A DNA stretch of 64,000 nt from Saprospiraceae bacterium (GCA_016719855.1 JADJYH010000081.1:62001-126000), one strand, 5' to 3'. Counted from the stretch's first letter, positions 42,130 through 51,190 are shown. The notes: generated by a model not told the origin, from the sequence alone. Program-made: numbers and translations.

Positions 42130-43254
42130 ATGGAAGTCCTTACCAAGCCCGCACCCATCCAAACCCAAGACACTTTTCCAATCAACGGCACCGACCATAT
42201 CGAGTTTTACGTCGGCAACGCCAAGCAGTCGGCGCTGTACTACCAAGCAGCATTTGGCTACCAGTGGGTGGCTTACCGGGGGCCGGAGACGGGCTGCCGT
42301 GACAAGGTCAGCTACGTGCTGCGCCAAGGCAAAATCACCCTCGTGCTCACCGCCGCCCTTTCGCCCGACCACGAGATTGCGAAGCACGTAGCCCTCCACG
42401 GTGACGGCGTGAAAGTCCTTGCCCTTTGGGTGGACGATGCAGAAACGGCCTTCCGCACCGCCGTTGAACGAGGCGCCGAGGCTGCCATGGAACCGACCGT
42501 TTTGGAAGACGAGCACGGTATCGTGAAAATGGCGGCCATCAAAACCTACGGCGACACGTGGCACACGCTCGTGGAGCGCAGCGGGTACAATGGCCCGTTC
42601 CTGCCAGGATTTGAGGCACGGCAGAGCGCCTACCCGGCCAAGTCCGTCGGCCTGAAATTCGTGGACCACTGCGTGGGCAACGTCGAACTGGGCGGCATGA
42701 ACAAATGGGTCAAGTTTTACGAGGACGTGATGGGCTTCAAGCTGCTCGTCACCTTCGACGACAAGGACATCTCCACGGAGTACACCGCCCTGATGTCGAA
42801 GGTGGTGTCGAATGGCAACGGCTTCATCAAATTTCCCATCAATGAACCCGCTGCGGGCAAGAAAAAATCGCAAATCGAGGAGTACCTCGACTTCTACCGC
42901 AGCGCCGGGGTGCAGCACATCGCCGTCGCCACGGACGACATCATCAGCACGGTGAGCCAGCTCCGGGCCAACGGCGTGGACTTCCTCTACGTGCCGGACA
43001 CCTACTACGATGATGTGCTTGACCGGGTCGGACATATCGCCGAAGACTTAGCCGAACTGAAAAAACTCAACATCCTGATAGACCGTGACGAGGAGGGCTA
43101 CCTGCTCCAAATCTTCACCAAACCCGTGGAGGACCGCCCGACGGTTTTCTACGAAATCATCCAGCGGGCTGGCGCAAAATCCTTCGGCAAGGGCAATTTC
43201 AAGGCACTTTTCGAGGCCATCGAGCGGGAGCAGGAGCTGCGGGGAACGCTTTAA
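42130..43254 (+). CDS. hppD: 4-Hydroxyphenylpyruvate dioxygenase
   Basis: 374 aa. Converts 4-hydroxyphenylpyruvate and O2 to homogentisate in tyrosine degradation. The double VOC fold is clear: N-terminal DHIEFYVGNAKQSALYYQAA and C-terminal FVDHCVGNVELGGMNKWVKF. The Fe(II) ligands are H180, H263 (GVQHIAVAT) and E342 (VFYEIIQR). ATG 42130 fits the TATCTTTG promoter; an upstream in-frame start at 42040 would lie before the promoter. Tryptophanase/tyrosine phenol-lyase and other aromatic amino acid enzymes occur further right but are not linked in an operon. Confidence 0.96.
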   Translation: MEVLTKPAPIQTQDTFPINGTDHIEFYVGNAKQSALYYQAAFGYQWVAYRGPETGCRDKVSYVLRQGKITLVLTAALSPDHEIAKHVALHGDGVKVLALWVDDAETAFRTAVERGAEAAMEPTVLEDEHGIVKMAAIKTYGDTWHTLVERSGYNGPFLPGFEARQSAYPAKSVGLKFVDHCVGNVELGGMNKWVKFYEDVMGFKLLVTFDDKDISTEYTALMSKVVSNGNGFIKFPINEPAAGKKKSQIEEYLDFYRSAGVQHIAVATDDIISTVSQLRANGVDFLYVPDTYYDDVLDRVGHIAEDLAELKKLNILIDRDEEGYLLQIFTKPVEDRPTVFYEIIQRAGAKSFGKGNFKALFEAIEREQELRGTL

Positions 43255-43259
43255 TTGGA

Positions 43260-43318
43260 AGTTATGAGTTATGAGTTATGAGTTCGATTCATAACCCATA
43301 GCTCATAACTCATAACTA
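43260..43318 (+). repeat. Strand-biased palindromic spacer, hppD-fabI
   Basis: Three copies of GTTATGAGTTATGAG words (no C for about 33 bases) are followed by ATTCATAACCCATAGCTCAT and AACTCATAACTAC, with one G. It ends 6 bases before the fabI start. Confidence 0.8.
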
Positions 43319-43324
43319 CAAAAC

Positions 43325-44127
43325 ATGTCAAACAACTTACTACAAGGAAAAAACGGCGTCATCTTTGGCGCACTCGACGAACAATCCATTGCCTGGAAAG
43401 TGGCAGAACGATGCAGCGAGGAGGGCGCCAAACTGGTGCTGACCAATGCGCCCGTGGCCATGCGCTTCGGTACTATCAATGCGTTGTCGGAGAAACTCAA
43501 CGCTCCGGTTTTCCAGGCGGACGCCACTTCAAACGAGGATTTGGAGAACCTTTTCAAGAGCGCCACCGAGCATTTTGGGGGCAAAATTGACTTCGTTTTG
43601 CACAGCATTGGCATGTCGCTCAACGTCCGCAAGAAAAAGGAGTACACCGACCTCAACTACGAGTGGATGAAGACCACTTTCGACATCAGCGCCATCTCCT
43701 TTCACCGGGTGATGCAGACGTTGTGGAAGCAGGACGCCATGAAGGACTGGGGCAGCATCACAGCGTTGACCTACATCGCCGCGCAGCGGGTTTCCCTGAC
43801 TACTCCGAAATGGCCGAGTCGAAGGCGCTGCTGGAGAGCTTTGCCCGCAGCTTCGGCTACCACTTCGGCACCCGGAACAAGGTGCGTGTGAACACCGTCT
43901 CCCAATCGCCGACTATGACCACGGCGGGCAGCGGGGTGAAGGGTTTTCAGGAATTCTTCGACTACGCCGACAAGATGTCGCCGCTCGGAAACGCCAGCGC
44001 CGAGGCTTGTGCTGACTACTGCGTGTTCCTGTTTTCAGACTTAAGTAAAATGGTGACGATGCAGAATCTCTACCACGACGGCGGCTTTTCCAACATGGGT
44101 ATGAACCCGGCAGTGCTGGGGATGTGA
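43325..44127 (+). CDS. fabI: Enoyl-ACP reductase FabI, apparent frameshift
   Basis: About 268 aa once one base is restored. NAD(H)-dependent last step of fatty-acid elongation. The N-terminal Rossmann region has GVIFGALDEQSIAWKVAERC and VLHSIGMSLNVRKKKEY. The frame breaks near 43790 (AAQRV) and resumes in the next frame with FPDYSEMAESKALLESFARS, which carries the catalytic Tyr-x6-Lys, then RVNTVSQSPTMTTAGSGVKG to the stop at 44125. The 803-base span is one short of a multiple of three. FabI is usually essential, so a sequencing error in the GGG/TTT context is more likely than a true knockout, unless another enoyl reductase exists elsewhere. Confidence 0.9.
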
Positions 44128-44151
44128 TTTCAGGTTTGGCAGAAATTCCGC

Positions 44152-44159
44152 TAACTTTG
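44152..44159 (+). promoter_or_regulatory. Possible -7 element for the Uma2 gene
   Basis: TAACTTTG matches TAnnTTTG and lies 41 bases before ATG 44201. No TTG is seen at standard spacing (a TTTG lies only 13 bases upstream). Confidence 0.4.
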
Positions 44160-44200
44160 GGAAAATCATTGGCTTATGAACGTTCCACTAACTGTAAAAA

Positions 44201-44758
44201 ATGAAGGTCACGTTTGAGGAATATATAACCTCAGAACAAGAAAGCGAGGTTCGTCATGAATTTGATAACGGTGTTTTGATACCGTTAGAAGCTACTTCTA
44301 AGCGGCACAACCGCATCATTACCAATGTCTTACGAAAAATTGAACCTTCAAAGTTGGCAGAAAAGGGCTGTGAGATTTACCATGAAAATGTGATTACAAA
44401 AGTTCGTGAGAACAAAAAATACGTTTATCCCGATGTTGTAATCACTTGCGACCCTACCGATCAAGCAGATGAATACGTGATTAAAAATCCATGCGTTATC
44501 ATGGAAGTTTTGTCAAAATCAACCGCACCCTATGACAAGGCAGGAAAGTTTTTCAAATACCTGCGGATACCTTCCTTACAGCAGTACATCTTGGTTTCGC
44601 AATATGCCGTTGCCGTAGAATATTATTTGAAAATGGAAAATGGCGAGTGGGTTTATCGGGCGTTGGACAGCTTGGAAGATGTGCTGCCGATTCCTTCCAT
44701 TTCGGTTGAATTGAAATTGGCCGATTTATATGCTGCCGTGGTTTTTGAGGAGAATTAG
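44201..44758 (+). CDS. Uma2 family restriction-endonuclease-like protein
   Basis: 185 aa, PD-(D/E)XK fold (DUF820). Features: MKVTFEEYITSEQESEVRHE at the N-terminus, KKYVYPDVVITCDPTD with the first catalytic Asp, IMEVLSKSTAPYDKAGKF with Glu and a downstream Lys, and SLQQYILVSQ. Uma2 genes are abundant in cyanobacteria and some Bacteroidota, often as mobile-like singletons; their cellular role is not known. Base use is less GC-rich than its neighbours, in keeping with transfer. Confidence 0.88.
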   Translation: MKVTFEEYITSEQESEVRHEFDNGVLIPLEATSKRHNRIITNVLRKIEPSKLAEKGCEIYHENVITKVRENKKYVYPDVVITCDPTDQADEYVIKNPCVIMEVLSKSTAPYDKAGKFFKYLRIPSLQQYILVSQYAVAVEYYLKMENGEWVYRALDSLEDVLPIPSISVELKLADLYAAVVFEEN

Positions 44759-44789
44759 TCGTAAATATATGGCGGATGCACTCATGTCC

Positions 44790-46025
44790 CTACCTATGCA
44801 GACTTCCTCGCCAGAAAGTTTCCTGTTGTGGTTTTTGAAAAAAAAATGCACTAAAAAATAGCACAATACCACCCGCCAACAGCACGGTAAAACCCAGTAT
44901 CATTTGCGAAAAATAGGGCAGCCTCCACTTCATTCCCATCGCAAAAAGGCAGGCCTCGCTGCCGACAAACCCAGCGACAAAAAGCAAGATGCCCACCAGC
45001 ACTGTTGGGTTTTGGGCTTCGACCCAATCCTCCCTCACGGAAAACCACCAAACGAAAGGCGTCACGCTACCGAGGAACAGTAAATGGAGATAGCCAATGG
45101 TGAGGAAATGGTTGTTGCGTTCGAAGTATGATGCCAACAACGGCTGGATTCCAAGCAGTTCACAAGTGGATTTTAGGAACAAAAAAACCATTGAAAAATA
45201 GAGCAAGAAGCGGGAAACATTGGTTCCTCCCAATTTGCTGGCCCATTTCATTTTGAAAAACTGAAAGATAAATAGGGCAACGCCCAACCACTGCACCCAG
45301 CCTGTCGCCAGTAAAATGGGATTTGCCGGGTCAATTCTACCCGCTGCCGGGGCGTACAGAAAATAAGCGGGCAGCAAGCTGATGGTCATCAGCCACCACT
45401 GCAAACGGGTCAGGGCTGGCGAGAACGAGGCGCCGTTGTTTTCGAGTATTTTGAAAAAAACAGCCAGCAGGGCAAAGACGAACCAGCCGTTGTAATGGAA
45501 ATGGAGGTAAAAATGGATGGCCATCCGCATCCAAAATGGGCTGCCATCACCCACCACCTGCACCACAGGGATGGCAAACGGCCCCAACGAAGAAAGTAAA
45601 AATGCGCCAATGGCCACCAGCCCAAACCAAGTGGAGGGATGCCGCTTTTCCCGCTTCCAATCTTTGATGAAAAAGAAAAAAAAGGCGTAGGCCAGAAAAG
45701 TGTGAAAGGTGAGAAAAGTGATGGAAAGCGCCCCGTATCCTTGCCACAAAAAGGCTGCGAACATGCCCACCGACACCATTTGCGTCAGCCAAAAAAGCTG
45801 CTGGTAGCGGGGTGTCTGAAAGCTGCCCGCTGGCAATAAGAAATGTACCAGGGCAAGATAAAAAGCGCTGTAAACCCAACCCAAAAATGCCAAGTGGGAA
45901 TGTGCGTGACGGAGCGATTCAAACGGAATCCCCACATTGGGCAGTAGTGGCAGCGCCCGCATCAACAGGCCCGTCAATACGACCATGACCAACAAGAAAA
46001 ATGTCCATCTGACCGCTGATTTCAT
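44790..46025 (-). CDS. Polytopic membrane protein with conserved His clusters (heme-copper/NnrS-like)
   Basis: About 411 aa from ATG at 46025 (MKSAVRWTFFLL), with 11-12 transmembrane helices. His-rich helix ends (RHAHSHLAFLGWVYSAFYLA, FHTFLAYAFFF, MAIHFYLHFHYNGWFVFALL, NNHFLTIGYLHLLFLGS) recall subunit I of heme-copper oxidases and NnrS-type proteins, but the classical Cu-binding motif is absent. Its setting with NO reductase, RIC and hemN genes suggests a role in nitrogen-oxide or heme metabolism; this is inference. As sequenced it is in frame with the tryptophanase gene upstream without a stop between them. Confidence 0.6.
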   Translation of the reverse strand: MKSAVRWTFFLLVMVVLTGLLMRALPLLPNVGIPFESLRHAHSHLAFLGWVYSAFYLALVHFLLPAGSFQTPRYQQLFWLTQMVSVGMFAAFLWQGYGALSITFLTFHTFLAYAFFFFFIKDWKREKRHPSTWFGLVAIGAFLLSSLGPFAIPVVQVVGDGSPFWMRMAIHFYLHFHYNGWFVFALLAVFFKILENNGASFSPALTRLQWWLMTISLLPAYFLYAPAAGRIDPANPILLATGWVQWLGVALFIFQFFKMKWASKLGGTNVSRFLLYFSMVFLFLKSTCELLGIQPLLASYFERNNHFLTIGYLHLLFLGSVTPFVWWFSVREDWVEAQNPTVLVGILLFVAGFVGSEACLFAMGMKWRLPYFSQMILGFTVLLAGGIVLFFSAFFFQKPQQETFWRGSLHR

Positions 46026-46027
46026 CT

Positions 46028-47440
46028 TCAATGTTTCATTGTCGGCGAAGGTGTCATGCCCGACTTCCACCGGCTCAAACCTCGCCGTAAAGTGCCGCAA
46101 AAACGGTGGCTCATAAGTTATCCTAAAACCACTGGCATTCTCCCGCTCATCTATCAATGCCTCGAAGGTTTCAATCACGTAGTCAATATGGCTCTGGGTA
46201 TAAACCCGTCTCGGAATGGCGAGTCGGACAAGCTCCATCGGAGCTGGTATCAGGCGACCCTGTTCGTCGTTTTTCCCAAACATCACCGAGCCAATTTCGC
46301 AGCATCGGATGCCGCCTTTTAGGTAAAGTTGGCAAGCAAGCGACTGCCCAGGAAACTGCTCCACCGGGATATGTGGGTAAAACGCCTTGGCATCCACATA
46401 CACCGCATGGCCGCCGATGGGCCGTATGACCGGGATGCCGAGACCGTAAAGTGCATTGCCCAGATAGGCGGTGCTCTTGATTCGGTAGTCCAGGTAGTCC
46501 GGCTCGAAAACCTCCTCCAAGCCTATCGCAATTGCCTCCATATCCCGCCCCGACAAACCGCCGTAAGTCGAATATCCTTCGGTAATGATGAGCACCGTGC
46601 GGCACTGGATGGCGAGTTCGAGGTCTTTGAGGGCGAGGAAGCCGCCCATGTTCACGAGGGCGTCCTTTTTGGCGCTCATCACGCTGCCATCGGCGAGGGC
46701 GAACATTTCCTGCGCAATTTCCCGGTAGGTTTTTTCACCAAAACCTTCCTCCCGGTGTCGGATGAACCAAGCGTTTTCGGCAATCCGGCAAGCGTCGAGG
46801 ATGAAAAGGATGCCGTACTTTTTGCAAATGGCTGCTACTTCTTTGGCATTGGCCATGCTCACAGGCTGGCCGCCGCCGCTGTTGTTTGTCACGGTGAGAA
46901 TGACAGCAGCGACGTTTTCGGCACCGTATTTTTCGATTTGTTCGACCAGCTTCGCAACGTCCATGTTGCCCTTGAACGGATGGGCAACCTCGATATCCTT
47001 TCCTTCCGGACATGGCAAATCTATGGCGGTGGCACCACTGAACTCGATGTTCGCACGGGTGGTATCAAAATGGGTGTTACTGAAAAACACCTTGCCCTTG
47101 CCGCCGATTCGGCTGTAAAGCAGGTGCTCCGCCGCCCTGCCCTGGTGCGTGGGCAGTATGTACGGGCAGCCTGTTAGGTCCTTGATGGCGGCCTCCATTT
47201 TCAACCAGCTTGTTGCCCCGGCGTAGCTCTCGTCGCCCTGCATGATGCCCGCCCACTGGTTCGAGCTCATGGCCGAAGTGCCGCTGTCAGTCAGCAGGTC
47301 AACGATGACTTCGGTGGAATGAAGTAGGAAGGGATTGTAGGCGGCTTTTTTAAGAAAGCTTCCCTTTCCGCCTCGGTCGTCATTTTGATATGCTCGACGA
47401 CTTTGATGCGGAAGGGTTCGATGATTGTTTTGTGTTGCAT
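46028..47440 (-). CDS. tnaA: Tryptophanase/tyrosine phenol-lyase, frameshifted
   Basis: About 470 aa. PLP-dependent beta-eliminating lyase. It starts MQHKTIIEPFRIKVVEHIKM at 47440 in one frame. At an A6 run near 47352 the frame changes, and the body continues FLKKAAYNPFLLHSTEVIVD, MSSNQWAGIMQGDESYAG, VFFSNTHFDTTRANIEFSGA and the Lys-binding region SVMSAKKDALVNMGG. One more A in the run would restore the frame. Near the end LRHFTARFEPVEVGHDTF is family-typical. The expected stop (PTMKH then TGA at 46028-46030) is in the frame of the N-terminus, so a second, compensating indel is implied. Otherwise the protein runs into the membrane protein downstream. Confidence 0.85.
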
Positions 47441-47444
47441 GGCT

Positions 47445-47589
47445 AGGAATTGGTTGAAGTAGTTGAATTGGTTGAATTGGGGAAACTGATGGTTGAATTG
47501 GTTGAAGGGGATGGTTGAATTGGTGTGGGAACTGGTTGAATTGGTTGAATTCGGTTGAATTCACCAATTCAACCAATTCAACTTCCCCC
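47445..47589 (-). repeat. Strand-biased palindromic spacer, hemN-tnaA
   Basis: Read on the transcribed (-) strand, GAAGTTGAATTGGTTGAATT comes first, followed by a long array of AATTCAACC/CAATTCAACCA words almost free of G up to 4 bases before the tnaA start. About ten word copies, the longest member of the family. The polarity relative to transcription is the same as for + strand members. Confidence 0.8.
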
Positions 47590-47590
47590 C

Positions 47591-48943
47591 CTAAACTGCC
47601 TGGCTGAACAACCGCCCCTGCGGCTGCTTTTCCCAGTATCGGGCGTCCAGCGCCAGGCAGATGTTTCGGATAAATGGTCGCCCATGCTCCGTCACGGTCA
47701 AGTGGAAGGGCTTTAGCTCCACGAGGCCATCGGCTTCCAGCTCGGCGAGCCGCTCCAGGCCAGCGTAGAGGCCGTCGCATTGAAGTGCGGGCGCTTGCCA
47801 GTTGGTCTTGAACTGGCACATGATGTTGAGGATGTGGCGGCGCAGCACCTGGTCTTCTTCCGTCAAGAAATGGCCCTTGATGAGCGGGAAACGCCCTGCC
47901 GCTACCTCCGCCGACCATGCTTCCACCTCTTTTTCATTTTGGGCAAATGCGTCCCAGGTGTCGCTGATGGATGAAGCACCGAGGGCGATGCAAAGCCGAG
48001 TGTCGCTGGTGGTGTAGCCCATGAAATTGCGGTGCAAACTGCCTTCGTTCATTGAGCGCAACAGGTTGTCATGCGGCAGCGAGAAGTGGTCGAGGCCGAT
48101 TTCTGCGTAGCCGAGCTGCTCCAACCTGTTGCGGCCTTGCTCGTACAGTGCCCGTTTTGATTCGCCTGTCGGCAAATCGGCTTCGGAGTAGGCCTGCTGG
48201 CTCGGCTTTAGCCACGGCACGTGGGCATAGCTGTAAAAGGCGATGCGTTCCGGTCGAAAGCGGCTGATTTTCTCCATGTTCCGCTCGATATGGTCAGGCG
48301 TCTGGAACGGCAAGCCGAAGATGAGGTCGAAGTTGATGCTCGTGTAGCCGATTTCACGGGCGGCATTGGTTACGTTTTCCACCTGTTCCTCCGTCTGTAA
48401 TCGGTTGATGACCCGCAGTATTTCAACATCAAAATCCTGTACGCCGAGGCTGAGTCTGCGAAAGCCGAGGCTGTAAAGCGTGCGCAGGTGCTCCGCCGTG
48501 GTGTTGGCCGGGTGCGCCTCGAAGCCGAAGTCATGGTCATCGGGGATGATTACGTCCGCGTAGATGCCGTTCAGCAGCTTTTCCAGATTTTGCGGGGCAA
48601 AAAAAGAGGGCGTGCCTCCGCCGAGATGCAGTTCCTTGAGGATGGGCTTGCCGGGCAGCACGTTGAGGTAGAGCTGCCACTCGTCCAGCACCCGCTGGAT
48701 GTATGGCTCCTCCACGGCGTGGTTGGTGGTGATGCGCTTGTTGCAGCCGCAGTAGGTGCAAAGCCGCTCGCAGTACGGCAGGTGGATGTAGCCGCTGATT
48801 TCGGGGTTCAGTTCGAATGCGGCGCTGACCCGCTCCGCCCAAGCCTCCTGCGAAGGTTTTTCTGCTTGCCAATACGGCACGGTCGGGTAGCTGGTGTAGC
48901 GGGGAACGGGGATGTCGTACTTTTTGAGCAGGTTCGATTTCAT
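47591..48943 (-). CDS. hemN: Oxygen-independent coproporphyrinogen III oxidase
   Basis: 450 aa radical SAM enzyme of anaerobic heme synthesis. The 4Fe-4S/SAM cysteines are C58, C62 and C65 (YCERLCTYCGCNK), followed by LKELHLGGGTPSFF (the glycine-rich SAM motif), LSLGVQDFD, SINFDLIFGLPFQTP and the HemN C-terminal domain. R15-Y-T-S-Y-P-T near the N-terminus is typical of genuine HemN rather than HemW. It is the first gene of a probable hemN-tnaA-membrane protein run; heme supply would fit the NO reductase and peroxidase nearby. Confidence 0.95.
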   Translation of the reverse strand: MKSNLLKKYDIPVPRYTSYPTVPYWQAEKPSQEAWAERVSAAFELNPEISGYIHLPYCERLCTYCGCNKRITTNHAVEEPYIQRVLDEWQLYLNVLPGKPILKELHLGGGTPSFFAPQNLEKLLNGIYADVIIPDDHDFGFEAHPANTTAEHLRTLYSLGFRRLSLGVQDFDVEILRVINRLQTEEQVENVTNAAREIGYTSINFDLIFGLPFQTPDHIERNMEKISRFRPERIAFYSYAHVPWLKPSQQAYSEADLPTGESKRALYEQGRNRLEQLGYAEIGLDHFSLPHDNLLRSMNEGSLHRNFMGYTTSDTRLCIALGASSISDTWDAFAQNEKEVEAWSAEVAAGRFPLIKGHFLTEEDQVLRRHILNIMCQFKTNWQAPALQCDGLYAGLERLAELEADGLVELKPFHLTVTEHGRPFIRNICLALDARYWEKQPQGRLFSQAV

Positions 48944-49054
48944 TCTTCAAGCAATAACGTGAATCAAATTTTGGTGCGAAAGAACACAGTTTTGGCTCGC
49001 TGGCAGGTGATTAAAATCAAGGGAAGGGTTGACAAAAATCAAGGGGTGGAAAAC

Positions 49055-49095
49055 AAAAAAACCTTCCGAGGACTTGGGCCTTGGAAGGTTTTTTT
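49055..49095. terminator. Bidirectional-looking intrinsic terminator
   Basis: AAAAAACCTTCC (49055-49066) pairs with GGAAGGTTTTTT (49083-49094) around a 16-base loop (GAGGACTTGGGCCTT). T runs occur on both strands. On the - strand it lies 25 bases after the secreted-protein gene and ends its transcript before hemN. Confidence 0.85.
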
Positions 49096-49119
49096 CAGAG
49101 AGGGCGTACTTTCAATATT

Positions 49120-49953
49120 CTACATCGTGAACGGATATACATGGCCGTTGATGGTGTAAGTGCCCTGGTTGTCGCAGGTTCCATTGCCGTAGTCAACCGT
49201 GACGGGTAGGCCGTTGATGTCGAGGATGCCCGTTCCCTTGCTGACGTAGGCGCAAGCATTGGCCTTCACCAACGGCGTCTGGATGAGCCAATTGACGGTT
49301 TCGCCGTTTGTGAGGGTGCTGTAAATACTGCCAGTTACCTGGTAAACATCGTCGTGCCAGTCCCACCAAGTCGGATGGCCCGCCGTCTGGGTGTAGGTCT
49401 GGTTGCCGCTGAAGGCAAAAGTGTAGTTGTTCGGGTCGGTCAACTTGATATTCTGAGCGTCGATACGGAGGATGGCAGCGTCGGCGGTGCTGAGGTTGGT
49501 AAAAATGAACTGGCCTTCTACCTTCACGCCGTCTTCCGAGTAGTTGTCATAAGCGACCATGATGGTTGAGTTGGGTTCCCAAAATGCCCCGACCGTCATC
49601 ACGACCTTGCCAGACTTGAACTTACCGTCGGCGTCGGTGCAGCCGCTGCCAAAGTCAACAGTGACCACTTTCGGGAAAACAAACGGGTCGGGCGGCACCA
49701 CGCTGACGTTTCCGCAAGAGTCCGAGCGCTCTTCCACTTCGCCACCGACCAGCCCGTTGGCATTTTCGGCACCCCGTTGGGCGATGTGAAAGGACGAAAG
49801 GATGAGTTGCTGGCTGGTCAATGCTTCTTGCGCCTGGGCGATGGTGGCCTTGTCGGCAGCGGGGATGGTTTCGGGGTCTTTTTGCAACTGGAGAAGAACT
49901 AGCACGAAGACAGTTGTGAGGAGCAGGAGCGATGATTTCAATGGATTGTTCAT
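49120..49953 (-). CDS. Hypothetical secreted protein with duplicated DFGSGC/DYGNGTC motif
   Basis: 277 aa. An N-terminal hydrophobic segment (LLLLTTVFVLVLL) acts as signal or anchor; there is no lipobox Cys. Two related beta segments occur: VVTVDFGSGCTDADGKFKSG near residue 97 and VTVDYGNGTCDNQGTYTING at the C-terminus, each with an Asp-Gly loop, suggesting an internal duplication. Other Cys are in DSCG and ANACAYVS. I know of no named family. It is a single gene with its own terminator. Confidence 0.65.
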   Translation of the reverse strand: MNNPLKSSLLLLTTVFVLVLLQLQKDPETIPAADKATIAQAQEALTSQQLILSSFHIAQRGAENANGLVGGEVEERSDSCGNVSVVPPDPFVFPKVVTVDFGSGCTDADGKFKSGKVVMTVGAFWEPNSTIMVAYDNYSEDGVKVEGQFIFTNLSTADAAILRIDAQNIKLTDPNNYTFAFSGNQTYTQTAGHPTWWDWHDDVYQVTGSIYSTLTNGETVNWLIQTPLVKANACAYVSKGTGILDINGLPVTVDYGNGTCDNQGTYTINGHVYPFTM

Positions 49954-50128
49954 AACCTAAGATTTTAATTAAGGGATGAAAAATTTTCCAAGAACGCTGA
50001 TAATCAACTAGTTGAGCATCAGCGCTGTCATTGGATTCGACTTAAAAACGACTTAGGCTTGAAATCCCCTTCCAATTGGAGTTGTTAAGAATTGTTAATG
50101 GAATGAAATGGGTTGGTTTTCTTAGCAA

Positions 50129-51190
50129 TCACTTCTTTTTCACCAAAAACGGCGGCCTCATCGCCCAAACCGCAGGTTCGGGATGGCGGAGCACCAGCCA
50201 CCAGCCGAAGAAGGCCACTGCTGCTACCTGCGCTGCCATGATGCTCCAAAGCGGCAGCGTTTGGGTCAAATCCACCAGCAGCCCATCCTGTGGGAAAAGC
50301 CCGTAGCCCACCAGCGAAGGAATGCGGTACCAGTAGTAGCAGGAAATGGATGCTGCGGCAAATGCGCTCGTCAGCAGTGTTTCTTTGTTTTTTGGCAAAA
50401 GTTTGCGGAGCAAAACAAACCCCCCCAGCGTCAGTGCCATCGTGGCCCAGGGCAGCCCGAAGGCAACGAGGCACTCCCGCCAGTCGGCAGCGCCCCGGCA
50501 GTCGGGCACATGGAACCAACCCCAAATGAAGCCGGGAAGGCCACCTGTCAGCAGGGTAGTGGCGATGGTCTGTGTGGTGCGCTGGTTGGGCATTTTTTCC
50601 ATTTGCGTAGGGGTGGAATCAGGGCAAGACATGACGCAGTTGTGGCAAGCGCCGCAATGGGCGTTTGGGGGCGTGAAGCCCACTTTTTGGCCGTAGAGTT
50701 TTTCCACCGGATGGACGGGGCAGAGGCCGGAGCACCAAGCACTTTTTACATCAAAAAACACGCCGCCGACGAAGGCCAAAGTTGCCAAGAAGGCCAACGT
50801 AATGGCCGTAGCAAGCCCGTCGTTGTTGAGCGCCAAGTGGCGTGCTGGCACGATGAGGAACAGCAGCGCCACGCTGCCCAATGCCAGCCAACCCTGCCAT
50901 TTGAGCGGGATTCGCTTTCTTTTTGAAAGATTCAAATGATGGGGAAACATGGCGACCGAGGCCAATGGACAGACGTTGCGCCAGAACCCGGAAGCGACCA
51001 AAAACAGCAGCGGTGCGACCGGTATCAGCACGTTCCAAAAAGCAACGACGCCGATTTTTGGAACAAAAATCAGCGCCATAAACAGGCCTAGGCCAATTAG
51101 AAAAAACAAGCCCTGCAAGTACCGCCAAAGCAATTTTTTTTGGCCTTCAAGCGGTACAGTTGCTTGGTATTTCGTGTTGACATTACTCAT
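50129..51190 (-). CDS. Membrane-bound polyferredoxin (NapH/CcoG/NosR-like)
   Basis: 353 aa. Five or six transmembrane helices around Fe-S motifs: WRNVCPLASVAMFPHH, WCSGLCPVHPVEKLYG and a 4Fe-4S ferredoxin cluster HCGACHNCVMSCPDSTP. This is the layout of NapH/NosR C-terminal proteins that carry electrons across or along the membrane. It stands upstream of the hemerythrin/RIC operon on the same strand, so a role in nitrogen-oxide respiration or in redox protection is plausible. Its 5' leader holds an imperfect TTTTCAC/GTGAAAA inverted repeat (51201-51224) that could be an operator. Confidence 0.82.
   Translation of the reverse strand: MSNVNTKYQATVPLEGQKKLLWRYLQGLFFLIGLGLFMALIFVPKIGVVAFWNVLIPVAPLLFLVASGFWRNVCPLASVAMFPHHLNLSKRKRIPLKWQGWLALGSVALLFLIVPARHLALNNDGLATAITLAFLATLAFVGGVFFDVKSAWCSGLCPVHPVEKLYGQKVGFTPPNAHCGACHNCVMSCPDSTPTQMEKMPNQRTTQTIATTLLTGGLPGFIWGWFHVPDCRGAADWRECLVAFGLPWATMALTLGGFVLLRKLLPKNKETLLTSAFAAASISCYYWYRIPSLVGYGLFPQDGLLVDLTQTLPLWSIMAAQVAAVAFFGWWLVLRHPEPAVWAMRPPFLVKKK

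Noticed and set aside
47445..47589. Tandem AATTCAACC words considered as a CRISPR-like array
   Set aside because: Units are 8-12 bases, degenerate and contiguous with no unique spacers of 30-40 bases and no cas genes.
47441..47918. N-terminal extension of the tryptophanase frame into hemN
   Set aside because: It reads hemN in a wrong frame and passes through the spacer repeat; the homologous tnaA start is at 47440.
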